Source: Erythrobacter sp.
GTDB lineage: Bacteria > Pseudomonadota > Alphaproteobacteria > Sphingomonadales > Sphingomonadaceae
Assembly (NCBI GenBank): GCA_029937545.1
Contig: JAPYPR010000001.1
Location: forward strand, 299,242 to 363,241
Length of the DNA: 64,000 nucleotides
Direction of reading: 5' to 3'
Part shown: positions 18,991 through 28,237 of the stretch, piece after piece
Position numbering within the stretch: the stretch's first letter is position 1
Layout of the letters: every line of letters starts with the position of its first letter
Translations under genes and position numbers: made by a program
The notes under the pieces: generated by a model
Database searches by the model: none
What the model was told of the DNA's origin: nothing
The model's input: the letters and a program-made list of their open reading frames with translations, nothing else

Positions 18991-19020
18991 TCCTGCACGA
19001 TGCAGGAAACCGTTTTCCTG
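18991..19020 (+). promoter_or_regulatory. Two overlapping, mutually exclusive hairpins in the sciP-glsB gap
   Basis: TCCTGCA (18991-18997) pairs with TGCAGGA (19001-19007) around a 3-base loop. CAGGAAA (19003-19009) pairs with TTTCCTG (19014-19020) around a 4-base loop. The two stems share 19003-19007, so only one can form at a time. They could be the sciP terminator, an operator, or a leader switch for the next gene. Confidence 0.5.
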
Positions 19021-19073
19021 TCGAAGTCTGAAAAAGAATATCAGGCGGTCAGGATAAAACAGGAGGAGATACA

Positions 19074-19340
19074 ATGGGTTGGATTATTGCAATTATCGTC
19101 GGCGGTGTCGCAGGCTGGCTCGCTAGCCTGGTCATGAACCGCGATGCCTCCATGGGCATCTTCTGGAACATCATCGTCGGCATCATCGGTGCGCTGATCG
19201 GCAACTTCCTTGCCGGCGCCGTTTTCGGCATCGAAGGCACTATCCAGACCTTCAACCTGACCGGCTTCATCATCGCGATCATCGGCGCAATCGTGCTGCT
19301 CGGCATTGCGAACCTCGTCCAGCGTGGACGCGTTCGCTAA
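19074..19340 (+). CDS. GlsB/YeaQ/YmgE family stress-response membrane protein
   Basis: 88 residues, almost entirely hydrophobic, with three membrane segments and the glycine-rich pattern of the transglycosylase-associated (GlsB/YeaQ/YmgE) family: MGWIIAIIVGGVAGWLAS, then MGIFWNIIVGIIGALIGNFL, then FIIAIIGAIVLL. Members are commonly stress-induced; the molecular role is unknown. It has a very strong ribosome-binding site, AGGAGGAG at 19061-19068, so high expression is likely when transcribed. A terminator hairpin follows at 19370-19399. Confidence 0.88.
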   Translation: MGWIIAIIVGGVAGWLASLVMNRDASMGIFWNIIVGIIGALIGNFLAGAVFGIEGTIQTFNLTGFIIAIIGAIVLLGIANLVQRGRVR

Positions 19341-19369
19341 GCGAACTACCGCTTAATGACCATAAACCG

Positions 19370-19399
19370 AGAGCCGGGGGTCGCGAGATCTCCGGCTCT
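19370..19399 (+). terminator. Hairpin after the GlsB-type gene
   Basis: AGAGCCGG (19370-19377) pairs perfectly with CCGGCTCT (19392-19399). Only TTG follows, so the T-run is poor, but the position 30 bases after the stop codon fits a terminator. Confidence 0.55.
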
Positions 19400-19571
19400 T
19401 GTCGTTATCGGCGGCTCTGAGTTGCCGTTCGTCCACTCATAGTCCACACCGGTCGATAGCCCCTTTGCTCGCGTTTCGCATAAGCTCTAGCGGCTACTGA
19501 GCTAGCATCTTGCGTTAAGTGACCTAGCAGGATAACACACTGCGATCCAAAAGGATGCATACCGGGGCAAT

Positions 19572-20768
19572 ATGGCCATGAATTACGAATCTGGTTTCGA
19601 GGCGGAGCGAGTAGAGCCGATGACTGGCAGTGCTTCGCTCGAATCCGATAGGGCGGATGCAGTGACACGTCGTCGCCGCTGGTACATTGGCGCTGCTATT
19701 CTTGCCTTGCTGCTCGCCATCGGGACCTACTTCGTCGTCTCCGGGGCCGGTGCCGAAGAGAGCGTGGGGGGCGAGGCCCAGTTGCCGAGCGTGACCGTGG
19801 TCGCGCCGGGCCAGAGCACCGTCGATGGCGAGATTTCCGCGACCGGAACGCTTGCAGCTCGCCGCGATTTGCCAGTGGGCGTCGTGGGCGAAGGCGGCCG
19901 GGTCACGGCGATCAGCGTCGATGCCGGCGACTGGGTGCGCCAGGGCCAGGTTCTCGTCTCGATCGATCGCTCGGTCCAGTCGCAGCAGGTCCAGAGCGCC
20001 GCGGCCCAGGTTCAGGTCGCCCAGTCGGACGCCAATATTGCGCAAGCTAATCTCGACCGCTCGCTCCAGCTCGTCGAGCGCGGCTTCGTTTCGGAAGCGG
20101 ACGTCGATCGCCTCACCGCAACGCGCGATGCGGCCGTCGCGCGAGTGCGTGTGGCGCAGGCGCAAGTCCGCGAATTGCAGGCGCGCAATGCCCGGCTCAA
20201 CATCGTCGCGCCAGCCTCGGGTCTCGTGCTCGAACGCAATGTTGAGATTGGCCAGACGGTCAGCGCAGGCTCTCCGCCGCTGTTCCGCATCGCCCGGGGA
20301 GGCGAGATGGAAGTGCTCGCGCGCCTCAGCGAAACAGATCTCGCGCAGATCAACGTGGGCACCACGGCCACCGTCACGCCCGTGGGGTCGGACAATAGTT
20401 ACACCGGGAGTGTGTGGCAGGTCGCGCCACTGATCAGTTCGCAAGACCGCCAGGGGACGGCGCGGATCGCGCTGCCTTATGCGGAAGGCCTGCGGCCCGG
20501 CGGTTTCGCGACGGTCTTAATCAAGAGCGGCACGGTCAGCGCTCCGATCCTGCCCGAAAGCGCGATCCAGTCGGACGACGAGGGCAGCTATGTCCTCATC
20601 GTCGACGCGGAAAATACGGTGCAGCGCCGCAATATCGAGCTCGGCCAGGTGACTTCCGAAGGCATCGTCATCGCAGACGGGCTCGCAGGCAATGAGCGGG
20701 TGGTGCTGCGCGCGGCCGGCTTCCTCAATCCGGGCGAAACGGTCCGCCCCATCGCCGACGGCGCGTGA
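19572..20768 (+). CDS. RND efflux system periplasmic adaptor (membrane fusion protein)
   Basis: A 398-residue adaptor of the HlyD/AcrA type. A cytoplasmic tail of about 35 residues precedes one membrane anchor (about 37-57). Then come the biotinyl-lipoyl half-motif (GGRVTAISVDAGDWVRQGQV), a long alpha-hairpin (about 135-205), the second lipoyl half (ARLNIVAPASGLVLERNVEIG) and beta-barrel domains. It bridges the inner-membrane pump to an outer-membrane channel. The pump gene follows after 13 bases; no TolC-like channel gene is present. ATG 19572 and ATG 19578 are both possible starts. Nothing in the sequence reveals the exported substrate. Confidence 0.9.
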   Translation: MAMNYESGFEAERVEPMTGSASLESDRADAVTRRRRWYIGAAILALLLAIGTYFVVSGAGAEESVGGEAQLPSVTVVAPGQSTVDGEISATGTLAARRDLPVGVVGEGGRVTAISVDAGDWVRQGQVLVSIDRSVQSQQVQSAAAQVQVAQSDANIAQANLDRSLQLVERGFVSEADVDRLTATRDAAVARVRVAQAQVRELQARNARLNIVAPASGLVLERNVEIGQTVSAGSPPLFRIARGGEMEVLARLSETDLAQINVGTTATVTPVGSDNSYTGSVWQVAPLISSQDRQGTARIALPYAEGLRPGGFATVLIKSGTVSAPILPESAIQSDDEGSYVLIVDAENTVQRRNIELGQVTSEGIVIADGLAGNERVVLRAAGFLNPGETVRPIADGA

Positions 20769-20781
20769 GCGGGACAAGCAC

Positions 20782-23700
20782 ATGAATTTTCGTAACATCT
20801 CCGCCTGGTCGATCCGGAACCCGGTCATTCCGCTGGTCGCGTTCACGGTGCTGCTACTGGCCGGCCTGATCAGCTTCATGCGGATGGATGTCGTGAACAA
20901 TCCCGACATCGAATTCCCGGCAGTCAGCGTGAATATTTCGCAGCCGGGCGCCGCGCCGACCGAGATCGAGAACCAGATCACCCAGCGGGTCGAGGCCGCC
21001 GTGCGCTCGATCAACGGCGTGAAGACGATCAATTCCACCGCTCGTGAGGGTGGGTCCAACACATTCATCGAGTTCGAAATCGGCACCGATCCGAATGATG
21101 CCGTCTCGGAAGTGAAAAACGCGATCGACACCGTCCGCGGCTCCCTTCCCGACGGCATTCTGGAGCCGCGCATCACCAAAGAGGAGATTTCGGGGGGCTT
21201 CCTGGCCATCTACGCCGTCGAGGCGGACGACATGACGATCGAGGGCCTCAGTTGGTTCATCGACGACACCGTTGCAAAGCAGCTCCTCTCAGTCGAGGGG
21301 ATGGCCGAGGTCAATCGCTTCGGGGGGGTCGATCGCGAGATCGAGGTCATCCTCGACCTGCCGCGGATGCAGGCGCTCGGCGTGACCGCCAGCCAGATCA
21401 ACGGCGTGCTCCGCCAGAACAATATCGACGCAGCCGGCGGTGTTACCGAGGTGGGCGGAACCCGTCAGTCGGTGCGCGTGCTGGGTAACAATGCTTCGGC
21501 CTATGAGCTCGGCGAGCGACGTATCCAGCTCGGCGGCGGGCGGACGGTCAAGCTGGCCGACGTGGCCACCGTGCGCGACGGCTATTCGGAACGGACATCG
21601 ATCAGCACGGTGCGCGACAAGGAAGTCGTGAACTTCGCCATGAGCCGCGCCAAGGGCGCATCGGACGTCACCGTTTACGAAAATGCTCTCGAAAAGATTG
21701 CGGAAATCGAAGCCGAGAATCCCGGCGTCAAATTCATCCCGCTATTCAACACGGTCAAGTATACAAAGGACCAGTACGAGAGCGCGATGGCCGCGATGAT
21801 CGAGGGTGCCATCCTCGCCGTGGTGGTCGTGTTCTTTTTCCTGCGCGACTGGCGCGCGACGGCGATTTCCGCCGTGGCGATTCCGCTCTCGGCCATCCCG
21901 ACCTTCTGGTTCATGGACCTGCTCGGCTTCAATTTGAATCAGCTGTCGCTGCTTGCTCTGGCCCTTGTCGCCGGGGTGCTGGTCGACGACGCGATCGTGG
22001 AGATCGAGAACATCGTGCGCCATATGCGCATGGGCAAAAGCGCATATCAGGCATCAATCGACGCTGCGGACGAGATCGGCCTGCCGGTGGTCGCGACCAG
22101 CTTCTGCATCGTCGCGGTGTTCTTCCCGGTCGGCGCCATGCCTGGAATTTCCGGACAGTTCTTCAAGAACTTCGGATTCACCGTGGTGGTCGCGGTGCTG
22201 ATGTCGCTCGCCGTGGCGCGCATGATTACCCCTATGCTGGCGGCCTATTTTCTCAAAGCCCAGGGCGAGGCTTCGCATGGCGAAGGGCCAATGATGGACC
22301 GGTACATGAGCGTCCTTCGGTGGTCGCTCGACCGTGGCAAAATGCATCGCATTCGCGAAGGCCTCGAGGAACCGCGGCATCGCTGGCTTTACGTGCTGGC
22401 GCTTTTCCTTGTGATCGTCGGTGCGCTCGCGGTCGGTGCTGCAGGTACTTTCGGCGCATTCGGCGCAATCTCGAGCCTTGGTATTCCGGAAATGATTACG
22501 GCTGGCGGCGAAAACATACTCGCTTCCGTGATTGCGAAAATTGCCGCTCTCGCTCAGCTGGCTTTGGCATTGGGCGCAGGTGTGCTCGCCACGATCCTCT
22601 ATTTCCGGCTCCTCGGCGTCATCTCGGGCTTTTTCGGAAAGCATATCCGTGACGTGTGGCAATACCTCTATGCTCGCTTTGTCGATCACCGGGTATGGAT
22701 GCTTGGCATCGGCTATTTTTCGCTTCTCCTTACCATTCTGCTGTTCTCGGCAACGCCTGCGCAGTTTCAACCGTCGATAAACGTCGATAACAGCCAGGTT
22801 GAAATCGAAATGGTGCCGGGCACGACGCTGGAGACGACCGCGCGTGTGACCGGCCAGGTGGCCGATCTGCTGTACGAGCAACAGGAGGTCGAACTCGCGC
22901 TCGAGCGCGTGCGTGAGGGGCAGGCGACAATCTTCGTAACGCTAAAGCCCGACCGCGACCGAACCTCGATAGAATTCGAGCGCAGCCTCGCACCGACCCT
23001 AGCGCAGATTCCCGATGCCCGTGTACGTTTCGCCTCGCAATCGGGTGGGTTCGGCTCGGGCCGCGATATGACCGTACTGCTGGCCGGATCGGATCCAGAG
23101 CTGCTCAACGAGACCGCGACCCAGCTGGTAGAGCAGATGCAGGGCCTCGAGACTCTCGTGGCGCCGCGCATTTCCGCGGACATCAATCGGCCGGAAATCG
23201 TCATTCAGCCGCGCGAGGATATCGCCGCGGAACTGGGTGTATCCACCATAGCGCTGAGCCAGACCATCCGCATCGCGACGCTCGGCGAGATCGAGCAGAA
23301 TGCGGCGAAATTTTCGCTGTCGGATCGTCAGATTCCGATCCGCGTAAAACTGTCGGAGCAATCCCGCGAAAACCTCGATACGATCCGAAATCTGCCGGTG
23401 CAGACAGCCAGCGGTGGTTCGGTGCCTCTCTCCCGCGTGGCTGAGGTCACCTTCGGCTCAGGCCCGACGACGATCCAGCGCTACAACCAGAACCGCCGCG
23501 TTCTGGTCGGGGCAGACCTTGCCAGCGGGGTGCTGGAAGGCGTTGCTCAAGAACAGATCGATGCCCTGCCGATCCTTCAGGATCTGCCGACGGGCGTCGT
23601 GCGCGACGTGGTCGGCCAGCAGGAAATCCAGCAAGAGCTGACCGATAACTTCAGTGTCGCCCTGCCGACCGGCGTAATGCTCGTTTTCGCAGTGCTGGTG

Positions 23701-24243
23701 CTACTCTATGGCAAGGTTATCAGTCCATTGGTCAATATGACCTCGCTCGCGCTCGCGCCGCTCGGCGGTATCCTGCTTGTCTGGCTGGTAGGTCAGCCGG
23801 TCTCCATGCCCGTTCTGATCGGCACGCTATTGCTGCTCGGTATCGTTTCGAAGAATTCGATCCTGTTGATTGATTTCGCGATCGAGGAAATGGCGAGAGG
23901 GACACGCAAGTTCGAGGCGATTATGGATGCGGGCCACAAGCGCGCCCAGCCGATCGTGATGACTACAGTTGCCATGGTCGCGGGCATGGTCCCGACCGCC
24001 TTGTCATTGTCCGGCGACGGAGCGTGGCGCGCACCCATGGGTACAATGGTTATCGGCGGCCTTATCCTATCGACGCTCCTGACTCTCTTGATCGTGCCCG
24101 CTGGCTTCAGCCTGGCGGACGGCTTCGAGAAGCGCATCGGCCCATGGCTGCGCCAGCGCATGCTCACCTATCGCCCGGGTGACGACAAGCGCGGGCTGGC
24201 CGGCACGGGAACGGCCGAACCGGGGGCAGAGCCCGCCGAGTGA
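20782..24243 (+). CDS. RND efflux pump inner-membrane transporter, with an extra membrane insert
   Basis: A 1153-residue AcrB-type proton/drug antiporter. The start at ATG 20782 gives FRNISAWSIRNPVIPLVAF as membrane helix 1. Helix IV keeps the proton-relay aspartates in VLVDDAIVEIENIVRHMRMG, and the repeat-two motif GIVSKNSILLIDFAIEEMARG is present. Family members are usually 1020-1060 residues. The excess lies between helices VI and VII (about residues 521-636, roughly 22345-22690), where two extra hydrophobic segments (WLYVLALFLVIVGALAVG and AQLALALGAGVLATILYF) are inserted before the normal helix VII. The gene is co-transcribed with the adaptor upstream and overlaps the DUF445 gene downstream by four bases. 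Confidence 0.9.
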   Translation: MNFRNISAWSIRNPVIPLVAFTVLLLAGLISFMRMDVVNNPDIEFPAVSVNISQPGAAPTEIENQITQRVEAAVRSINGVKTINSTAREGGSNTFIEFEIGTDPNDAVSEVKNAIDTVRGSLPDGILEPRITKEEISGGFLAIYAVEADDMTIEGLSWFIDDTVAKQLLSVEGMAEVNRFGGVDREIEVILDLPRMQALGVTASQINGVLRQNNIDAAGGVTEVGGTRQSVRVLGNNASAYELGERRIQLGGGRTVKLADVATVRDGYSERTSISTVRDKEVVNFAMSRAKGASDVTVYENALEKIAEIEAENPGVKFIPLFNTVKYTKDQYESAMAAMIEGAILAVVVVFFFLRDWRATAISAVAIPLSAIPTFWFMDLLGFNLNQLSLLALALVAGVLVDDAIVEIENIVRHMRMGKSAYQASIDAADEIGLPVVATSFCIVAVFFPVGAMPGISGQFFKNFGFTVVVAVLMSLAVARMITPMLAAYFLKAQGEASHGEGPMMDRYMSVLRWSLDRGKMHRIREGLEEPRHRWLYVLALFLVIVGALAVGAAGTFGAFGAISSLGIPEMITAGGENILASVIAKIAALAQLALALGAGVLATILYFRLLGVISGFFGKHIRDVWQYLYARFVDHRVWMLGIGYFSLLLTILLFSATPAQFQPSINVDNSQVEIEMVPGTTLETTARVTGQVADLLYEQQEVELALERVREGQATIFVTLKPDRDRTSIEFERSLAPTLAQIPDARVRFASQSGGFGSGRDMTVLLAGSDPELLNETATQLVEQMQGLETLVAPRISADINRPEIVIQPREDIAAELGVSTIALSQTIRIATLGEIEQNAAKFSLSDRQIPIRVKLSEQSRENLDTIRNLPVQTASGGSVPLSRVAEVTFGSGPTTIQRYNQNRRVLVGADLASGVLEGVAQEQIDALPILQDLPTGVVRDVVGQQEIQQELTDNFSVALPTGVMLVFAVLVLLYGKVISPLVNMTSLALAPLGGILLVWLVGQPVSMPVLIGTLLLLGIVSKNSILLIDFAIEEMARGTRKFEAIMDAGHKRAQPIVMTTVAMVAGMVPTALSLSGDGAWRAPMGTMVIGGLILSTLLTLLIVPAGFSLADGFEKRIGPWLRQRMLTYRPGDDKRGLAGTGTAEPGAEPAE

Positions 24244-25517
24244 ACGATCCCCGCCACGCCGGCCCAGTCTCCGCGCCTCCGGCATTGCCGCCGGATCGTG
24301 CGCGGATCATGCGGCGGACCGCCACCGGGCTGATAGTCTTGATGGCGGGCCTGTTCCTGCTGTCGGGCCGCTATCTCGAAGTACATCCGGCGTGGGGCTA
24401 TCTCCACGCCTTTGCGGAGGCCGCCATGGTCGGCGGGCTAGCCGACTGGTTCGCGGTGACGGCGCTGTTCCGCCGCCCGCTCGGCCTGCCGATCCCGCAC
24501 ACTGCGATCATCCCGGAGAACAAGGACCGCATCGCCGACACGATGGCGGGCTTCCTGCGCGAAAACTTCCTCACCCCCGCAGTCGTGGGACGGCGGATGG
24601 GATCGATGAACCTCGCCAAAGCGGTTGGCAGCTATCTTGCCGATCCCAAGGCGACGCGCGACTCGCGTATCCGGCTGGGTGCGGGCGAGCTAGCGGTTGA
24701 GGTGCTCGAATCGCTCGACCCCGAGCGGCTCGGCACGCAGGTGCGCAGCGGCATCAAGTCGCAGCTCGACAAGCTCGAGATCGCGCCGCTGATCGGCGGG
24801 ATGCTCACCGCCATGATGGCGGACGGCAAGCACAAGCCGTTGATCGACAAGATCATTCGCTGGGCCGGGCTGGTGCTCGAAGACAATGAGGAGCTGGTGC
24901 GCGAGATGGTCCATCGCCGGGCCAACGGCATCCTGCGCTTCACCGGGCTGGACGAACGGCTAGCCAATTCGGTGATCGATGGGCTGTACAAGCTGCTCGC
25001 CGAGGTGCTTGTCGACCCGAACCATCCGCTGCGCGACAAGATCGAGGAAGGCCTTGCCGAATTCGCCACCGGTCTGCGCGAAGATCCTGAACTGCAGGCC
25101 CGCATCGAGCGGATGAAACGCGAAATGCTCGGCAATCCGGCGATCGCCGAATGGTGGCAAGGTACGTGGGAACGCATCCGCGCGAACCTTATTGTCTCGA
25201 TCCGCGAATCGGGTGGGCTCGGCTCGGGTTATGTCAGCGAGACCTTGGCCGAGCTCGGCGGGGCGCTACGCAACGATCTGCGCCTGCAACGCCAGATCAA
25301 CCGCTTCGCCCGCCGCACGGCAGTGGGGATCGCGACGCGCTATGGCGACCAGATCGTGCGGCTGGTGTCCGAAACCGTGCGCCGCTGGGACGCGCATACG
25401 ATCACCGACCGGGTCGAAAGCGCCGTTGGCCGCGACCTCCAGTTCATCCGCATCAACGGGACGATGGTCGGCGGGCTAGTGGGCTTGACGATCCACGCGG
25501 GGACCCAGCTGTTCTAG
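24240..25517 (+). CDS. DUF445 family membrane protein
   Basis: A 425-residue protein of the DUF445 (YjiN-like) family: one membrane segment near the N-terminus (about 28-48), the conserved AMVGGLADWFAVTALFRRPLG motif region, a long helical periplasmic or cytoplasmic body (DLIDKIIRW-like repeats, AEVLVDPNHPLRDKIEEGL), and a hydrophobic C-terminal helix ending VGGLVGLTIHAGTQL. Function is unknown for the family. GTG 24240 overlaps the RND pump stop (GTGA), so it is probably translated with the efflux genes. It is convergent with the TonB-like gene. Confidence 0.85.
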   Translation: MNDPRHAGPVSAPPALPPDRARIMRRTATGLIVLMAGLFLLSGRYLEVHPAWGYLHAFAEAAMVGGLADWFAVTALFRRPLGLPIPHTAIIPENKDRIADTMAGFLRENFLTPAVVGRRMGSMNLAKAVGSYLADPKATRDSRIRLGAGELAVEVLESLDPERLGTQVRSGIKSQLDKLEIAPLIGGMLTAMMADGKHKPLIDKIIRWAGLVLEDNEELVREMVHRRANGILRFTGLDERLANSVIDGLYKLLAEVLVDPNHPLRDKIEEGLAEFATGLREDPELQARIERMKREMLGNPAIAEWWQGTWERIRANLIVSIRESGGLGSGYVSETLAELGGALRNDLRLQRQINRFARRTAVGIATRYGDQIVRLVSETVRRWDAHTITDRVESAVGRDLQFIRINGTMVGGLVGLTIHAGTQLF

Positions 25518-25527
25518 GACCGGACAA

Positions 25528-26394
25528 TCAATTGGTCTGGTAGATTACCGACGTCTTCCAGACGCCGTATTGCGGCTCACCATTGGCATCGGTCGCCGGT
25601 TCGAACGTAGCGTTCCGCATGAGGCCGAAACAGACGTAATCGTCAAACGCGGCAGGCCGGTCGGACTGGGCGATCTGGCAGGATGTCGGCTTGCCGTCTC
25701 GATTCACGATCATTTTCACGGACACTTCGCCGCCGATGCCTTTTTGCAGCATACGGGACGGATAGTATTCCTGGATTTCCCGTACCAACTTTCGCCGGTT
25801 CTTTGGTTTCGGTGAACTGGCAAGCTCGGAAATGCTTTCGGGGTCGAGCCGAAGTGTTTCGACCAAATCGCCCACGCACAAGCGCATCGCGTCCAGTGGC
25901 GCATTCATCGGCCCCAATTGGAGGACGATCGGATCGGGTATGCCCTTCTCAAGCCGCAATTCCGTAATCGCGGTTTCCGTTTCGGATCCGATATTCACCA
26001 CCGCGAATTCGCCTTGTTTCGCCCCGTCGGGGACGGGGGCAAGATGGATGCCGTGCATGAGGATAAAAGGCGGATCGGCGTCCTTCAGTTCTCCTGCAAG
26101 GAAGCTCCGCTCCGTGCCTTCTTCATCAGGGCCGAAGGTAATCCGGATAATGCGGTTGGAACTCGTATCGACGGGCTCGCCGAAAACAGCGAGGTTGTAA
26201 AATGGTTCGCGCCCAGTCTGTTCGATATGCAGTATGACCCGCTCGTCACCTTCTCCAAACTCGCGGATAAGGCGACACTTGTCTTCGGCATGGTCCACGT
26301 TCCATGGAGAGACCGGAGAGAGGCGAAGCGTGTCGTCGGCCCGCGCAACGCTCGGCGGAGCGCCGAATGCGAGCGCCGTCGCCGTTAGAAGCAA
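25528..26394 (-). CDS. TonB C-terminal-domain protein, start region damaged
   Basis: A 288-residue exported protein: hydrophobic signal (LLLTATALAFGAPPSVARA), a middle domain of unknown type, and a TonB-like C-terminal domain (YYPSRMLQKGIGGEVSVKMI, then GKPTSCQIAQSDRP) at about 205-285. Unlike true TonB it lacks a proline-rich spanner. The only in-frame start is TTG 26394 with no ribosome-binding site. Just upstream, ATG 26415 has GGGGA six bases before it and reads MFDFK, then TAG, then NLLLTATALA in the same frame, so an in-frame nonsense codon seems to separate the original start from the signal core. It could be a young pseudogene or use TTG. TATAAT at 26414-26419 (minus strand) may be a -10 box. 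Confidence 0.6.
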   Translation of the reverse strand: MLLTATALAFGAPPSVARADDTLRLSPVSPWNVDHAEDKCRLIREFGEGDERVILHIEQTGREPFYNLAVFGEPVDTSSNRIIRITFGPDEEGTERSFLAGELKDADPPFILMHGIHLAPVPDGAKQGEFAVVNIGSETETAITELRLEKGIPDPIVLQLGPMNAPLDAMRLCVGDLVETLRLDPESISELASSPKPKNRRKLVREIQEYYPSRMLQKGIGGEVSVKMIVNRDGKPTSCQIAQSDRPAAFDDYVCFGLMRNATFEPATDANGEPQYGVWKTSVIYQTN

Positions 26395-26420
26395 ATTCTA
26401 TTTGAAATCGAACATTATAA

Positions 26421-26449
26421 ATCCCCGCCGTCGCGATAACGGCGGGGAT
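26421..26449 (-). terminator. Terminator of the etfBA operon
   Basis: A perfect 11-bp stem: 26421-26431 (AT plus CCCCGCCGT) pairs with 26439-26449. On the minus strand it follows the etfA stop (26472) by 23 bases and is itself followed by TTTATAA, an A/T-rich tail. It sits immediately before the TonB-like gene. Confidence 0.8.
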
Positions 26450-26471
26450 CGATACTGTCCAGCTATCGGAC

Positions 26472-27401
26472 CTAAAGCTTTTCGGTAAGCTCCGGCACCG
26501 CCTTGTAGAGATCGGCGACGAGGCCGATGTCGGCGACCTGGAAGATCGGGGCATCCTCGTCCTTGTTGATGGCGATGATGGTCTTGGAATCCTTCATGCC
26601 AGCAAGGTGCTGGATCGCGCCGGAAATGCCGATGGCGATGTAGACTTCCGGCGCCACGATCTTGCCCGTCTGGCCGACCTGGTAGTCGTTGGGGACGTAG
26701 CCCGCATCGACTGCCGCACGGCTTGCGCCGATGCCTGCGCCGAGCTTGTCGGCGAGCGGGGTAATAACCTCGTCGAAGGTTTCCGCATCCTTGAGCGCGC
26801 GGCCGCCGGAAACGATGATCTTGGCGCTGGTCAGCTCGGGACGATCGCTCTCGGCGATTTCTTCGCTGACGAAGCTGGAAATGCCTGCATCGGTCGGTCC
26901 GGAGATTTCCTCGACCGTACCGGAACCGCCCTCGGGTTCCGCCTTGTCGAAGGCGGTGCCACGCACCGTCAGGACCAGCTTGTCCTCGGTGCTTTCGACC
27001 GTTGCGATGGCGTTACCGGCGTAGATCGGGCGGGTGAAGGTCTTGTCGCCTTCGACCGAGAGGATGTCCGAAATTTGCATCACGTCGAGCAGCGCGGCCA
27101 CGCGCGGAGCGACGTTCTTGCCCGTAGTGGTGGCCGGTGCGACGAAGGCGTCGTGATGGCCCATCTGGTCGGCGATCAGCGGCGCTACGTTCTCGGGCAG
27201 CGCGTGCTCGTAAGCCGGATCGTCGGCGAGGTGGACCTTGCCCACCCCGGCAATCTTGGCAGCGGCATCGGCTACCGCGCGGCAGCCCGAGCCGGCGACC
27301 AGCAGGTGGACTTCACCCAGCTTCGAAGCGGCGGTGACCGCAGCCAGCGTGGCGTCGGCCATGGTGGAATTGTCGTGTTCGACCCAAACGAGGGTTTTCA
27401 T
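26472..27401 (-). CDS. etfA: Electron transfer flavoprotein subunit alpha
   Basis: A 309-residue FAD-binding subunit of the heterodimeric ETF that carries electrons from acyl-CoA and other dehydrogenases to ETF:quinone oxidoreductase. The N-terminal domain starts [11 protein letters not shown]. The C-terminal FAD domain has the signature stretch [19 protein letters not shown], then [20 protein letters not shown] and [20 protein letters not shown]. It lies 27 bases behind etfB in the same operon and ends at a strong terminator. Confidence 0.96.
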   Translation of the reverse strand: MKTLVWVEHDNSTMADATLAAVTAASKLGEVHLLVAGSGCRAVADAAAKIAGVGKVHLADDPAYEHALPENVAPLIADQMGHHDAFVAPATTTGKNVAPRVAALLDVMQISDILSVEGDKTFTRPIYAGNAIATVESTEDKLVLTVRGTAFDKAEPEGGSGTVEEISGPTDAGISSFVSEEIAESDRPELTSAKIIVSGGRALKDAETFDEVITPLADKLGAGIGASRAAVDAGYVPNDYQVGQTGKIVAPEVYIAIGISGAIQHLAGMKDSKTIIAINKDEDAPIFQVADIGLVADLYKAVPELTEKL

Positions 27402-27428
27402 ATCTGTGTTCCTTCTCGTTGGAGTGGA

Positions 27429-28175
27429 TCAGGCGACGCCCATCGCCTTCAGCTTGGCGACCAGCGCGTCGACATCCTCGACCTTTTCGCCTGCCTGGCG
27501 AACCGGCGGTTCGGAGACATTGGTGGTCTTGAGACGCGGCGCGGTATCGACGCCGTAGTCGGCCGGGTTCCTGGTATCGAGCGGCTTTTTCTTCGCCTTC
27601 ATGATGTTGGGCAGCGAGGCATAGCGCGGCTCGTTGAGGCGTAAATCGGTGGTGACGATGGCCGGCATGGTCAGCTTGACGGTCTGGAGGCCGCCGTCGA
27701 CCTCGCGCTTGACCGTGACGCTGTCGCCATCGACTTCGACCGTGTTGGCGAAAGTGCCCTGGGGGCGCTCCATCAGCGCGGCAAGCATCTGGCCGGTCTG
27801 GTTCGAATCGTCGTCGATCGCCTGCTTGCCGAGGATGATCAGGCCGGGCTGCTCTTCCTCGGCGATGGCCTTGAGGATCTTGGCGACCGCCAGCGGTTCG
27901 ACTTCGTCATCGGTTTCGACGAGGATCGCACGGTCGGCGCCCATCGCCAGCGCGGTGCGCAGCGTTTCCTGAGCCTTTGCCGGGCCGATCGAAACGGCGA
28001 CGATTTCTTCCGCCTTGCCCGCTTCCTTGATGCGGATGGCTTCCTCGACGGCGATTTCGTCGAACGGGTTCATGCTCATCTTGACGTTGGCAAGATCGAC
28101 GCCGGAGCCGTCGGCCTTGACCCGCGGCTTGACGTTGTAATCGATCACCCGCTTGACGGGGACGAGGATTTTCAT
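27429..28175 (-). CDS. etfB: Electron transfer flavoprotein subunit beta
   Basis: A 248-residue AMP-binding ETF beta subunit. Landmarks are [40 protein letters not shown] and the signature [24 protein letters not shown] segment (here [20 protein letters not shown]). It is the first gene of etfBA. The 5' region contains a long palindrome (28219-28237) that is a candidate operator. Confidence 0.96.
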   Translation of the reverse strand: MKILVPVKRVIDYNVKPRVKADGSGVDLANVKMSMNPFDEIAVEEAIRIKEAGKAEEIVAVSIGPAKAQETLRTALAMGADRAILVETDDEVEPLAVAKILKAIAEEEQPGLIILGKQAIDDDSNQTGQMLAALMERPQGTFANTVEVDGDSVTVKREVDGGLQTVKLTMPAIVTTDLRLNEPRYASLPNIMKAKKKPLDTRNPADYGVDTAPRLKTTNVSEPPVRQAGEKVEDVDALVAKLKAMGVA

Positions 28176-28207
28176 GGCGTTCCTTCCTCTCGAATGAATT
28201 CGCGGTC

Positions 28208-28237
28208 CACCTACCTTGCGTTTACGTAAACGTCAAG
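28208..28237 (-). promoter_or_regulatory. Palindromic operator/promoter of etfBA
   Basis: CGTTTACGTAAACG (28219-28232) is a perfect 14-base palindrome, widened by CTTG on one side and CAAG on the other. On the minus strand TTGACG (28236-28231) would be a -35 box and TAGGTG (28213-28208) a weak -10 at 17 bases, so the palindrome fills the spacer, the arrangement used by MerR-family activators. From memory it resembles operators of LiuR, a MerR-family regulator of branched-chain acyl-CoA degradation; this has not been checked. Confidence 0.5.
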
